This document shows positions 9,284 through 17,996 of a stretch of DNA of 64,000 bases, piece after piece (positions within the stretch are counted from its first letter, which is position 1; the number at the start of each line of letters is the position of its first letter). The DNA comes from Leptospira sp. B5-022. GTDB taxonomy: Bacteria > Spirochaetota > Leptospiria > Leptospirales > Leptospiraceae. The translations under genes were made by a program, and so were the position numbers. The notes under the pieces were generated by a model. The model saw nothing but the letters and a program-made list of their open reading frames with translations, made no database searches and had not been told where the DNA came from. The DNA lies in contig NZ_ANIJ01000022.1 in assembly GCF_000347035.1 (NCBI RefSeq), forward strand, positions 124,001 to 188,000, read 5' to 3'.

Positions 9284-10477
9284 ATGGAAATAATGAAAGA
9301 AAAGGAAAAGGATAGATTTGCAAGCGAGGAATTCTATTCCCAAAATTATAGAATAGCCTCTTACTTTTTCGGGATTGTATGTGCAATCACCGTATGGGGA
9401 GCGATTTTAGAATATTTTCGCTCCAATTACCTTTTGCTCTATTTGGATCTGATCTCCGCTTCTATCTGTTTGTTCAGTTTGGGAGTGATCCGATTTTATT
9501 CCAAAAATTATTTCAGAAAGAACCTGATCGTATTCGGCGGACTATTCATCTTATTGGTCCTGGAAGTAGAGACACAATTCCATGACAACGAGTATTATTT
9601 TTACGATAATCATATGTGGATCACTAACCAAGTGATCCTTTTTTTAGTAAGTTTATTCTTTAACGGGAAACCTATCTTTTATACGATCTATTCTTTTTCC
9701 GTAGTTGCCTTATACATTCTTAGGATCTTTCCGGAAGGAAGCGAATATTTTTCGAGCAGGACCTTATGGGTGCAGATCGGTAATATGAGTGCTCTCCAAT
9801 TGTTTATTTGTTTATGCAATACTTGGTGGTACGGATATAGGATAGAGCATCTTAAGAAGACCAAAAATTTGCAGGATAGATTGTATAATGAAAGAGAGGC
9901 CATCACTAGAGACCTTCACGATTATTTAGGGGCGAAAGTAACGGATCTAAATTTATTGGTACGTTCCATCCAGGTTTATAAGAGCGGAGATACGGATGCT
10001 CTTCTGAGATTGGAAAAATTATCCGAAGATATTTTTACGGGGATTAGGGAGATCACTGCGAGTATGGTCGATGTAAAATTGATCTCGGAAGATGTCTGGA
10101 GTGGGATAAGAGTATTGTTATTAAGAAGGTACGGTAATGCAGGAAGAAAGGTTAGGTTCACAAGAGAAGGTGAGGACGATTTTCATATCGATACGGAAAA
10201 AGCGGAACAAATTTTAGGGATCGTTACGGAGATCTGTTCCAACGATCTAAAATACGGTTCAGGAATTTCTCATTGGACCTTCTCTCCTAAAAAGGATTCC
10301 ATAGAAATATCCATCAGGACCCGTACTAATTTCCAAGAGATGAGAATAGGTTCCAAAGGAAATAAAACCATTCAATATAGAACTTCCGCGATCAACGGAG
10401 AATGGAAAGAAAATCTGGAAAATCGGGACTTTAAAGGATTTCTGGAGATCCCGATCCGTCAATTGCGGAGAATTTGA
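9284..10477 (+). CDS. Membrane sensor histidine kinase, NarX/DesK-like
   Basis: 397 aa. About six hydrophobic helices (about residues 25-185) form a 7TM-like sensor with almost no extracytoplasmic domain. The dimerisation/phosphoacceptor box is EREAITRDLHDYLGAKVTDL with His about 212, the HisKA_3 type used with NarL-family regulators. An N-box-like EICSNDLKYG (Asn about 320) follows, but no recognisable G1 (DxGxG) or G2 box follows it, so the ATPase lid is degenerate or very divergent. The ATG at 9284 is preceded by GGAAG at 5-nt spacing. The cognate NarL-type regulator starts 4 nt downstream of the stop. Confidence 0.85.
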   Translation: MEIMKEKEKDRFASEEFYSQNYRIASYFFGIVCAITVWGAILEYFRSNYLLLYLDLISASICLFSLGVIRFYSKNYFRKNLIVFGGLFILLVLEVETQFHDNEYYFYDNHMWITNQVILFLVSLFFNGKPIFYTIYSFSVVALYILRIFPEGSEYFSSRTLWVQIGNMSALQLFICLCNTWWYGYRIEHLKKTKNLQDRLYNEREAITRDLHDYLGAKVTDLNLLVRSIQVYKSGDTDALLRLEKLSEDIFTGIREITASMVDVKLISEDVWSGIRVLLLRRYGNAGRKVRFTREGEDDFHIDTEKAEQILGIVTEICSNDLKYGSGISHWTFSPKKDSIEISIRTRTNFQEMRIGSKGNKTIQYRTSAINGEWKENLENRDFKGFLEIPIRQLRRI

Positions 10478-10480
10478 TTC

Positions 10481-11092
10481 GTGAAGTTATACAAAATAGC
10501 GATCTTAGAAGACGATCCAATCTTTGCAAGTCAGTGCAAAGAGAGATTAAAAAAATTGAATAGAGTAACGAAAGTGGAAGTTTATACTTCCGCCGAGGAA
10601 TTTCCTAAAGGCAAGGATGTGCCGTACGATTTGGTATTTGTGGATATAGATCTTCCCGGTCAAAGTGGATTGGATTTTATTTTAGAAAGACACTCTGAGG
10701 ATTCAAAAACGAATTATGCGATCTTATCCGCTTTCGAATCCGAAGAGGTCTTATTTAAGGCGTTAAAAGCGGGGGCTATAGGATATATATTAAAAAAGGA
10801 TGTTGGAGATATCCAGGAGAAAGCGGAAATACTTTTGGAGGGAGGAGGGATACTTTCCCCAGGACTTGCCGCTAGAGTGATCCTTTCTTTTCGTAAGACT
10901 ACTCAGAAGGAGGTGGAAGTGTTGTCCAATAGGGAAAAAAAAGTATTGGATTTGATAGTGGACGGCAAAAGAACCAAAGAGATCGCCGCTTTCTTGGGCA
11001 CTAAAGAAGGTACAGTGAGGGTGCAAATCAAAAGTATATTCAGGAAACTGCATGTTAATTCCAGATTGGAGTTGGTGAGAAAATTTTCTTAA
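10481..11092 (+). CDS. NarL/FixJ-family response regulator
   Basis: 203 aa from a GTG start 3 nt after the kinase stop. The receiver domain has the acidic pair EDD (about residues 10-12), the phospho-acceptor Asp about 55 in FVDIDLPG, and a lysine in GYILKKD (about 104). The C-terminal LuxR-type helix-turn-helix runs LSNREKKVLDLIVDGK through VRVQIKSIFRKLHVNSRLE (about 147-197). It should bind DNA after phosphorylation by the adjacent kinase. No target promoter is evident; the nearest candidate is the divergent region upstream of the operon itself. Confidence 0.92.
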   Translation: MKLYKIAILEDDPIFASQCKERLKKLNRVTKVEVYTSAEEFPKGKDVPYDLVFVDIDLPGQSGLDFILERHSEDSKTNYAILSAFESEEVLFKALKAGAIGYILKKDVGDIQEKAEILLEGGGILSPGLAARVILSFRKTTQKEVEVLSNREKKVLDLIVDGKRTKEIAAFLGTKEGTVRVQIKSIFRKLHVNSRLELVRKFS

Positions 11093-11093
11093 C

Positions 11094-12221
11094 CTACTTT
11101 ACCTTCTCCCACCAAGATTCGAAAACAAGATCCTTTTTTAGATCCAGCCATTCTCCCGGTTTAGGTGTGGCTAGGCGAACTCCGTTTTGATCCGCTCCTT
11201 GTTTTGTCCTTAAAATAGGTTCGTCCCAAGAATGGATCGCCAGATTAAAAGTGGCCCAGTGAACAGGAAGCATCGTTTTTCCTTTTAGATCCAAATGGGC
11301 TTGGACAGCGCTTTCCGGACTCATATGAATTCCTTCCCAGGTCCAATCATAAGCTCCGACCTTGATAGACGTCAGATCGAACGGTCCTAACTTTTTCCCG
11401 ATTTCGGTAAAATGAGGAGAATATCCTGTATCCCCACTATGGAAAAATTTATGTTTAGGCCCGATCAGGCTCCAAGAAGACCAAAGAGTGGACTTACCGT
11501 TGAATATACCTCTTCCGGAATAATGAACGGCAGGAGTACAGATAATTTCAATATTCTTAATGTTTCCTTTCTCCCACCAATCCAATTCTATAATCTGATT
11601 TTCCGGAATTCCCCAGGATTCCAAATGAGCCCCAATACCCAACGGAACGAAATATTTCGTTCCGTTCTTTGCTAAAAATTGAGCGGTTGCCATATCCAAG
11701 TGATCGTAATGGTCGTGGGAGATCACAACTGCATCTATATTAGGAAGTTCTGATAGTTCTAACGGCAAAGGGAAAAGTCGTCCCGGCCCGATACTTTCGA
11801 AAGGAGAAACTTTCTCCGAAAAAACAGGATCAGTGAAGATGCGTATTCCGTCTATTTCCACCAATACGGAAGAATGTCCGAACCAGATCGCTCTGAGCCC
11901 CGGTGAAATCGGATCTGAAAAAGTTTTTAAATCAGGTTTTTGGATTGGAATGGGGGAAGGAGGGATTCTCATTTCGGAACCGAATAGTTGTCTTTTTAAA
12001 ACGCCGATATAGTTTCCGGAACTTAACATAGGGACGAAAGGATCGTTTTCAAACTTTCCATCATGGAACATCTTGGAAGTTTTCATTCTTTCCAGTCTGG
12101 TTCCGCTTGGGCTTCCTCCGAAAGAACTCAGACAAGCTGTTTGACATAAAACCGATAAGAATAAACCGATTAGAACAAAAGAAGTGTAAAACGTAATTTT
12201 CTGCGCTCTTTTACCGAACAT
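11094..12221 (-). CDS. MBL-fold metallo-hydrolase, UlaG/NAPE-PLD-like, exported
   Basis: 375 aa. An N-terminal hydrophobic segment (about residues 13-29) ends in CQTAC, a possible lipoprotein lipobox with Cys about 30, so the enzyme is probably membrane-anchored in the periplasm. The metallo-beta-lactamase metal motif HDHYDHLD is at about 169-176, with FGHSSVLVEIDG before it and FFHSGDTGYS and PVHWATFNLA further on. This combination is that of the UlaG/NAPE-PLD-like branch (phosphodiesterase or lactonase substrates); which one cannot be told. It converges with the response regulator gene with only 1 nt between the stops. Confidence 0.85.
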   Translation of the reverse strand: MFGKRAQKITFYTSFVLIGLFLSVLCQTACLSSFGGSPSGTRLERMKTSKMFHDGKFENDPFVPMLSSGNYIGVLKRQLFGSEMRIPPSPIPIQKPDLKTFSDPISPGLRAIWFGHSSVLVEIDGIRIFTDPVFSEKVSPFESIGPGRLFPLPLELSELPNIDAVVISHDHYDHLDMATAQFLAKNGTKYFVPLGIGAHLESWGIPENQIIELDWWEKGNIKNIEIICTPAVHYSGRGIFNGKSTLWSSWSLIGPKHKFFHSGDTGYSPHFTEIGKKLGPFDLTSIKVGAYDWTWEGIHMSPESAVQAHLDLKGKTMLPVHWATFNLAIHSWDEPILRTKQGADQNGVRLATPKPGEWLDLKKDLVFESWWEKVK

Positions 12222-12312
12222 AAAACTCTCTTACTGGGAGGTCCTACAAGATCTTATTTTCCTGTTTTTTAAAATCAGAAATTTGAGTCGGTCGACTTTT
12301 TTAGGAAGAAGT

Positions 12313-12362
12313 TTGACAAGATTTCCTGATAATCTACGATCTGAGACCGTACTTAAAGTACG
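12313..12362 (+). promoter_or_regulatory. Promoter with palindrome at the expected start site (dehalogenase)
   Basis: TTGACA (12313-12318) and TACGAT (12335-12340) with a 16-nt spacer make a good sigma70-type promoter. The palindrome CGTACTTAAAGTACG (12348-12362, 7-nt arms about one central base) sits where transcription should begin, 20 nt before the ATG at 12383. Its position suggests a repressor operator; the repressor is unknown and is not encoded next door. Confidence 0.55.
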
Positions 12363-12382
12363 TTCGTTCTGGTAGATTTGAT

Positions 12383-13282
12383 ATGCAAACTTATTTAGAA
12401 ACTCCTTCCGAATGTTTTTCCGATTTAAAGGATTACCCTTTTTCTCCTCATTATATTTCTGTAGGAGAATTTAAGATACATTATGTGGACGAGGGTCCTA
12501 AAAATGCAAAGGAAACGGTTCTATTATTGCATGGAGAACCCAGTTGGTCTTATCTTTATCGAAAAATGATCCCTCCTTTATCAGAAAAAGGTTATAGAGT
12601 AATCGCTCCAGATCTGATCGGTTTTGGAAAATCCGACAAGCCTATCGATCTAAATACGTATACATATAAGAATCATGTGGACTGGCTGAAAAATCTGATC
12701 ACCGGTTTAGATTTACAGAATATTACGCTCTTTTGCCAAGACTGGGGAGGGCTTTTAGGTTTAAGAGTAGTAGCGGAGATGGATTCTCGTTTTGCAAGAA
12801 TATGCGCTGCGAATACTTTTTTGCCTACGGGAGATATTGCTCCGAAGGAGGATTTTTTAAAATGGCTTCGTTTTTCCCAGGAAGTGAGTAAACTTCCCGT
12901 AGGAAAGATCATCCAAAACGGATGTGTGAGTAAATTAAGTTCGGAGATCATTCGTGCATACGATTCTCCTTACCCGGATGAATCTTATAAGGCGGGCGCT
13001 AGAAAATTTCCTACTCTCGTTCCGATCTCTCCCGATAATCCTGAAACGGAAAGGAATCGCCAAGCTTGGATCTTTTATAAGAATTTCAGAAAACCCTTTA
13101 TTACTATGTTCAGCGATTCGGATCCGATCACAAAAGGCGGGGATGTATTTTTTAGAAGGACCATCCCGGGTGCAAAAGGCCAGAAACATACTGTGATCCA
13201 AGGCGCCGGGCATTTTTTACAGGAAGAGAAAGGTGAACTACTTGCCGAACTTCTTTCCGAGTTCATCCAAAACAATCCTTAG
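12383..13282 (+). CDS. Haloalkane dehalogenase (alpha/beta hydrolase, HLD-I type)
   Basis: 299 aa, close to the 300-310 of the family. The oxyanion segment HGEPSWSYLYRKM is at about 50-62 and the nucleophile elbow is CQDWGG with Asp about 120 followed by the halide-binding Trp. The late acid is in FSDSDP (about 243-248) and the catalytic His in GAGHF (about 277). Asp as nucleophile with a following Trp is the dehalogenase signature and argues against an esterase; epoxide hydrolases also use Asp but lack this HGEPSW/QDWGG combination. Its physiological substrate in Leptospira is unknown. Confidence 0.88.
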   Translation: MQTYLETPSECFSDLKDYPFSPHYISVGEFKIHYVDEGPKNAKETVLLLHGEPSWSYLYRKMIPPLSEKGYRVIAPDLIGFGKSDKPIDLNTYTYKNHVDWLKNLITGLDLQNITLFCQDWGGLLGLRVVAEMDSRFARICAANTFLPTGDIAPKEDFLKWLRFSQEVSKLPVGKIIQNGCVSKLSSEIIRAYDSPYPDESYKAGARKFPTLVPISPDNPETERNRQAWIFYKNFRKPFITMFSDSDPITKGGDVFFRRTIPGAKGQKHTVIQGAGHFLQEEKGELLAELLSEFIQNNP

Positions 13283-14035
13283 TCAGACTTTTTGTTTAAT
13301 GGATTTCGCATATTCGGAGATTATTTTTAGAAAATTCGGATTTTCCAAAAATTCTTTGAACAGATCGAATTCTTTTTTTAGATTTTCGTAAAGATTACCT
13401 TGGAAAAAATTATTCGCTATCTCTTTTTCGGCTCGGATGAGTTTCGGGTCCCATTGAGTTAGTTTCTCCAGTACTTTTAATCCTTTTGCGATCGAGTCAC
13501 CTTCCAAAACTAGATCGTCGATAATCCCCAATTGGACTGCGTCTTGGGAACGGATAGGATCTCCTAATAATGTTAAAGATAATGCTTTTGCCGGACCTAC
13601 CTTTCGAGCTAGAGTAGTGATGAGTGGCGGACCTCCGAAACGAATTTCAGGGCGAAATAGGAATGTTTTCTTTTCCGCAAGAATATAATCTCCGCAAAGA
13701 GCTAAGTCAAAACCTCCAGCGGAACAAAAACCTTTTAATACACAAACCAAAGGTTTCGGAAATGAATAAAGTTCATAATGATATTCTAAAATACGATGAC
13801 GGAAAGATCCTAGTTTTGTTTCGATAACTTCCTCCAGATCGTATCCGCTGCAGAAGTTTTTGCCGATTGCTCCTAAAAGTATTCCTCTTACTTTAGGATC
13901 TTTTTTGGACTCTGAAAAAATGGATTCTAATTCGTCTCTAATTCTTATATTTAACGCATTACTGTATTCCGGACGGTTCAAAAGTACAATTAGTAACCCG
14001 TTTTTGTTTTCTATACACAGATGTTTATAATCCAT
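13283..14035 (-). CDS. Enoyl-CoA hydratase/isomerase (crotonase) family protein
   Basis: 250 aa crotonase-fold protein. The oxyanion loop is [10 protein letters not shown], and the core segment around residues 100-135 contains [20 protein letters not shown] followed by FRPEIRFGG. Aligned with rat mitochondrial hydratase, the second catalytic Glu is kept (PEI) but the first is replaced by Asp (GGFDLA in place of GGCELA), so hydration may be altered and another crotonase reaction is possible. It is convergent with the dehalogenase gene (adjacent stops). Confidence 0.85.
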   Translation of the reverse strand: MDYKHLCIENKNGLLIVLLNRPEYSNALNIRIRDELESIFSESKKDPKVRGILLGAIGKNFCSGYDLEEVIETKLGSFRHRILEYHYELYSFPKPLVCVLKGFCSAGGFDLALCGDYILAEKKTFLFRPEIRFGGPPLITTLARKVGPAKALSLTLLGDPIRSQDAVQLGIIDDLVLEGDSIAKGLKVLEKLTQWDPKLIRAEKEIANNFFQGNLYENLKKEFDLFKEFLENPNFLKIISEYAKSIKQKV

Positions 14036-14155
14036 AGAAGGCTTTGGTACTGTTTATTTTCAAAAATTCAAATGAAAATGGATCCTTTTTTTGCGGAAAT
14101 TCGGTAACCTTTTTCGTTCGGGGTAGAAACTAAAGAAAACGGAAAGGAGTTCGCT

Positions 14156-14632
14156 ATGTTATCTAAGGTCCGATTTTTTGTGATTGTTTTGGCCGCATTA
14201 ACTCTTGGAATGAGATTTGCTCATGTAATGGAAGCGGCGCCTAAATTACATTGGGAAGCAGAACTGTATTTTCCGGTCCAAACAAGTTTGTATAAATATT
14301 TCGGGATCATCGGTCCTATCGTACAGATAAGTTCCATTCTTCTTATTTTTATAATCGCTTATCTCTCCAAGGGCACAAAATCGTTTCGTTATACGATTTT
14401 AAGCGGGTTCTCTTTTATTTTTTCTTTAGGGGTTTGGTTCTTATTTGTGGCGCCTGCTGCTTCTCGAATCAAAGAATGGACCGTCACTCATACTATCCCG
14501 GAGCATTGGAATAGTATAAGATCCGCTTGGCAGTTCGGTCAAGTAGGAGCATTCAGCTTCGACTTTATCGCATTTTGTTTGTTGGTTAGTTCTATTTTGA
14601 TCTCTCAAAAAGACTATATGCAAAAATCTTAA
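14156..14632 (+). CDS. Four-helix membrane protein, DUF1772/anthrone-oxygenase-like
   Basis: 158 aa with four hydrophobic helices. It has the features I associate with DUF1772: an early helix ending ...GMRFAHVMEAAPKLHW, and WNSIRSAWQFGQVGAFSFDF before the last helix. DUF1772 members include fungal anthrone oxygenases and many uncharacterised bacterial proteins, so no substrate is assigned. A GGAAAGGAG ribosome site lies 8 nt before the ATG. The stop overlaps the stop of the convergent FadL-like gene by 4 nt. The family call is by eye and could be wrong. Confidence 0.6.
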   Translation: MLSKVRFFVIVLAALTLGMRFAHVMEAAPKLHWEAELYFPVQTSLYKYFGIIGPIVQISSILLIFIIAYLSKGTKSFRYTILSGFSFIFSLGVWFLFVAPAASRIKEWTVTHTIPEHWNSIRSAWQFGQVGAFSFDFIAFCLLVSSILISQKDYMQKS

Positions 14633-16017
14633 TTAAACGAATAGCTTGCTCCTAATAAGATCGCGGGGATATCGGATCTTAAGGAATGTTTGAATTGTGC
14701 CACTCTGATGTCGTCTTTGGAAAATACTGCATGGTTGAAGTTCCAATCTGCAGAGCCTCCGTTATAGACTTTTACAGGAAGATAGTATAAAAGTGTAAAA
14801 TCGAATTTCCATTTTCCTGCGGTATATCCGAAACCGCCTGAGACAAGATCTTGGACCATGATACCTGCTTGAAGAGCGTTCGTTCCTTCCGATCTTAAAA
14901 CTCCGGAGTTATGCCTTGCTCCTAATCTATAAGTCCAATCGTTTACGATCCATTCTCCTCCGATGCCCAAAGCCCAAGAATCATGATAACTTAAATTTTG
15001 AGGGACTACATTCGTTTGTCCGAATGCAGTCGGAAATACGGGAGCAGCCAAAGTTTGTTTATAGATAGAAGTGTAAGAAGAATAATTATAATACAAAACA
15101 TCTATTCCGACATTGAATGTATCCGTTCCATAAGAAAAACCAAATCCATGTCTTTCCGGAACTGCAAATGTCGCAGACACTCCGGTTCTGCTCGGATACG
15201 AGCCTACTTGTATACTTCCATCCAAAGGGATTTTTGCGGAAGTTTGGTAAGTATAAGCGATCTTTAATGTTTCCGTGATCTGATAAGTGGTTCCGAATAT
15301 GCCGCCTAGTGCATAGGCATGCTTGCTTCTATAATCGAAACCTTGGCCGGGGACTTCGACGGTTCCTGTGATATCATGAAATTTTTGATATGCGATCTGT
15401 CTGGAATAAATTCCTTCTACTCCGAATGCCAGAGAAAGTCCGCCGATCTTATAGGAAAGTGCGTGAGTGGATTTCACTAGATAAAATGTAGAAGAATAAC
15501 TTTCTTGAATTCTTTTAGAATCTCCTATCGGACTTGGGAGTTTCATTCCTGACCAATCGTTCAAACTTTGGCCGTTAGGAGTGATCCTTGTGAGTCCGTA
15601 GACTTCTCCATTTCCTCCTCCCGGGATATAAATCCCTCCACCATAAGACCATTTTTCGCCGAGTGGGATCCGGATCGCAAAATAGGGAAGTGGGGCAAGC
15701 ACATTATAGGATTCCGAATTTTCGTAGGTAAGATTCGGGTCCGGATCCAAAAACTTATCTTTGTATACTGTACGGATGTACGGCAAAGAAATTCCGAACT
15801 CCAACTCTTTTCGATTTTTGAGACTTAAGTTAGCGGGATTGGTCCCTATGTCCATAGGAGATCCCCCGATCGCTAAATTTACTCCCCCCATACCGCCGTA
15901 TCTCGCGTTGTGAGAAGGTTGAAAAAGTCCTACAGCTTCGAGCTTAGGAGCCAGGAAAGAAATTATAGCCAGGGAAAACAGGGAAAATTTTTTACGAACT
16001 CTAGATCCAAAAAGCAT
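14629..16017 (-). CDS. FadL/OmpP1/TodX-family outer-membrane transport protein
   Basis: 462 aa. A signal peptide with predicted cleavage after LEA (about residue 28) leads into GLFQPSHNARYGGMGGVNLAIGG and TNPANLS, the N-terminal hatch signature of FadL-family barrels. The remainder is alternating beta-strand sequence ending in aromatic-terminated YSFN. These proteins pass hydrophobic substrates (fatty acids, aromatics) across the outer membrane. Divergent from the MpaB/cyclase operon with about 100 nt between, so it could serve uptake of their substrate or export of their product (inference). Confidence 0.85.
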   Translation of the reverse strand: MLFGSRVRKKFSLFSLAIISFLAPKLEAVGLFQPSHNARYGGMGGVNLAIGGSPMDIGTNPANLSLKNRKELEFGISLPYIRTVYKDKFLDPDPNLTYENSESYNVLAPLPYFAIRIPLGEKWSYGGGIYIPGGGNGEVYGLTRITPNGQSLNDWSGMKLPSPIGDSKRIQESYSSTFYLVKSTHALSYKIGGLSLAFGVEGIYSRQIAYQKFHDITGTVEVPGQGFDYRSKHAYALGGIFGTTYQITETLKIAYTYQTSAKIPLDGSIQVGSYPSRTGVSATFAVPERHGFGFSYGTDTFNVGIDVLYYNYSSYTSIYKQTLAAPVFPTAFGQTNVVPQNLSYHDSWALGIGGEWIVNDWTYRLGARHNSGVLRSEGTNALQAGIMVQDLVSGGFGYTAGKWKFDFTLLYYLPVKVYNGGSADWNFNHAVFSKDDIRVAQFKHSLRSDIPAILLGASYSFN

Positions 16018-16116
16018 GCTTCAAGGAATTCGTTACGGTTTTTTTTACAAGTGCTTTCTTTTTAAAATTCAAAATATAAAACTGGCGCATTCCTGAGACG
16101 AGGCTTAAGTTTTAGA

Positions 16117-17241
16117 ATGAATTCGAGCGAGTTACGCGCATTACGAAATGAAACTGATCCGTTAGCAGACGAGATTGTCACAAAATATTTTACTGAATCC
16201 GCTTTTGACCGGCAAAAAACGATGCTTTTTTTCGATGCTCTTTCCAGGAACTCGGACCCTATTCCTTCCGGGCTGCCGGATTATCTAGAAAAATATTTTT
16301 ATGAGACGGAAGATCTTCCTTCTTGGGCGGACAAAACTAAGATCGCAAAGGGAGAGCGACTATTCTCCACTTATGGTCCCCAGATCCTAATGATGCTTTG
16401 TGTAAAGTCGCTTCCTATGGCATATTCTTGCGGAGACGGAGCGCAGGTACTTTATAAAACTGGAAGATTAATAGAACAGAATGGAGTGATTGATGGGGTT
16501 AATAGAAGACTCATGGAAACCACTCAGTTTGTGATCTCCGTCGCTCAGGAAAATGGACTGGGCCCTCAAGGAAAAGGGATACGCACTGCCCAGAAAGTAC
16601 GATTAATGCATGCATCCATTCGTTATTTTTTAGGGAAGGGACAAGATTGGGATCCTGCTTGGGGGCGGCCGATCAACCAAGAAGATATGGCAGGTACTTT
16701 GCAGTCTTTTTCTAGCTTAGTGCTGGATGGACTGGCTCAATCTTCTTTAAAGTTAAGTCAGGAAGAAAAAGACGCATACATTCATCTCTGGAGAGTGGTT
16801 GGACATTTTATAGGTGTAAAACCGGAACTTTGTCCGGAAGGATACGATACCGCACATTCCTTAGGCGAGTCCATTTTTAACGATCAACAAAAACCATCTG
16901 ACGCGGGCAAGATACTTGCAAAATCCCTGTTGGACTTTATGGAGTATATGCTTCCGGGGAACTTATTCGATAGTCTTCCATTATTTTTTCTGCAAACATA
17001 TATGGGACAAAAAACAAGCGAGGTACTCGGCCTAGGATGGCCTCCTAAAAATCCTTTGGGTTATTTTATGGAAAGGATTTTTAAGGATGTCGACTCTCAT
17101 GTAGACGATGACGAGGGATTCGGAAAGTTAGTCGCTTATTTTGCTTCCAAACTTCTTTTTTCTATGGATCATTTTTATTACGGCGGAAAAAAAGCCAGAT
17201 TCTGGATCCCGCCTTCATTAAGAGAGAATTGGAGACTATAA
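16117..17241 (+). CDS. Oxygenase, MpaB/Lcp (DUF2236) family
   Basis: 374 aa. The segment LPSWADKTKIAKGERLFSTYG (about 68-88) and the core QKVRLMHASIRYFL (about 159-172, His about 165) with a later VVGHFIGV are the DUF2236 hallmarks shared by rubber oxygenase Lcp and by MpaB, the enzyme that cleaves the farnesyl chain in mycophenolic acid biosynthesis. Members studied bind b-type haem and cleave isoprenoid double bonds with O2. No signal peptide is seen, so the protein is probably cytoplasmic or membrane-associated. The next gene starts 3 nt after the stop, so the two form a tight operon. Confidence 0.85.
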   Translation: MNSSELRALRNETDPLADEIVTKYFTESAFDRQKTMLFFDALSRNSDPIPSGLPDYLEKYFYETEDLPSWADKTKIAKGERLFSTYGPQILMMLCVKSLPMAYSCGDGAQVLYKTGRLIEQNGVIDGVNRRLMETTQFVISVAQENGLGPQGKGIRTAQKVRLMHASIRYFLGKGQDWDPAWGRPINQEDMAGTLQSFSSLVLDGLAQSSLKLSQEEKDAYIHLWRVVGHFIGVKPELCPEGYDTAHSLGESIFNDQQKPSDAGKILAKSLLDFMEYMLPGNLFDSLPLFFLQTYMGQKTSEVLGLGWPPKNPLGYFMERIFKDVDSHVDDDEGFGKLVAYFASKLLFSMDHFYYGGKKARFWIPPSLRENWRL

Positions 17242-17244
17242 AGG

Positions 17245-17925
17245 ATGAGTTTTTGGCAGACTTTAGCAACGGATCCGGAGTATTTCGGACGTTATACGCT
17301 GTTTGAGAATATTTGTTTACTTTTGGGTGTGGCTTTCTGGGCATATATGTATGCAGTTCTTCTAATAGAACCATTTAAGAAAAAATTCGTCGAGATGCCC
17401 GTTTTTATCGCCTGTGGGAATATTATTTGGGAATTATTATGGGGATTCTGCTTTAAAGAACCTATGGGTGCGATATTACTCTGGGGCTATAGACTTGGGT
17501 TCGTATTGGATATAGTGATTTTCTACCAGGTGATCCGATTCGGTAAAAAACAAATTTCCTTGCCATTGTCGGACAAGGGATATAAATTCCTTTTGGGCAT
17601 TTTGGTGACGTCTTGGGGATTATTGATATATACCTTTTATATAGGAGGTTATGATCTTTTTACCGGATCTAATTCGGCTTATATCTTAAGTCTGATTATT
17701 TCGGTAATGTATCCGATCCTTTTCCTGAAAACCGGAGATCCGAACATGTTCTCTTATTCGGTTTCTTGGGCAAAATTTTTGGGCAACGGGTTCTTTACAA
17801 TCTTCATCTTTTTATACTTTCCGGATAAGTACTTCGTTCAGGTTTTGAGCGGACTCGGAACGATAGCCGACATATACTATGTTTGGTTATTTACCCGTCA
17901 AAAGTATTCGCCCTCTAAAGTGTGA
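17245..17925 (+). CDS. Seven-helix membrane protein resembling Pyr4/PaxB transmembrane terpene cyclases
   Basis: 226 aa with about seven hydrophobic helices and short loops. The segment CGNIIWELLWGF (57-68) puts a Glu at residue 63 and GTIADIYYVW puts an Asp at residue 209. The Pyr4/PaxB/AtmB family of fungal meroterpenoid cyclases is about 240 aa, has seven helices and a conserved (G/C)NIxWE motif, and in Pyr4 depends on Glu63 and Asp218. The agreement in size, topology, motif and residue placement is what supports the call; it is from memory and needs a profile search. The gene sits 3 nt after an MpaB-family oxygenase. If not a cyclase, it is an uncharacterised membrane protein. Confidence 0.6.
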   Translation: MSFWQTLATDPEYFGRYTLFENICLLLGVAFWAYMYAVLLIEPFKKKFVEMPVFIACGNIIWELLWGFCFKEPMGAILLWGYRLGFVLDIVIFYQVIRFGKKQISLPLSDKGYKFLLGILVTSWGLLIYTFYIGGYDLFTGSNSAYILSLIISVMYPILFLKTGDPNMFSYSVSWAKFLGNGFFTIFIFLYFPDKYFVQVLSGLGTIADIYYVWLFTRQKYSPSKV

Positions 17926-17996
17926 ACTTTAAAAATTAGTTCAGTCGAGGTTTTCGAAATTCCGTTACGATTTCGAAAAAGATCAAATTGGAAATT

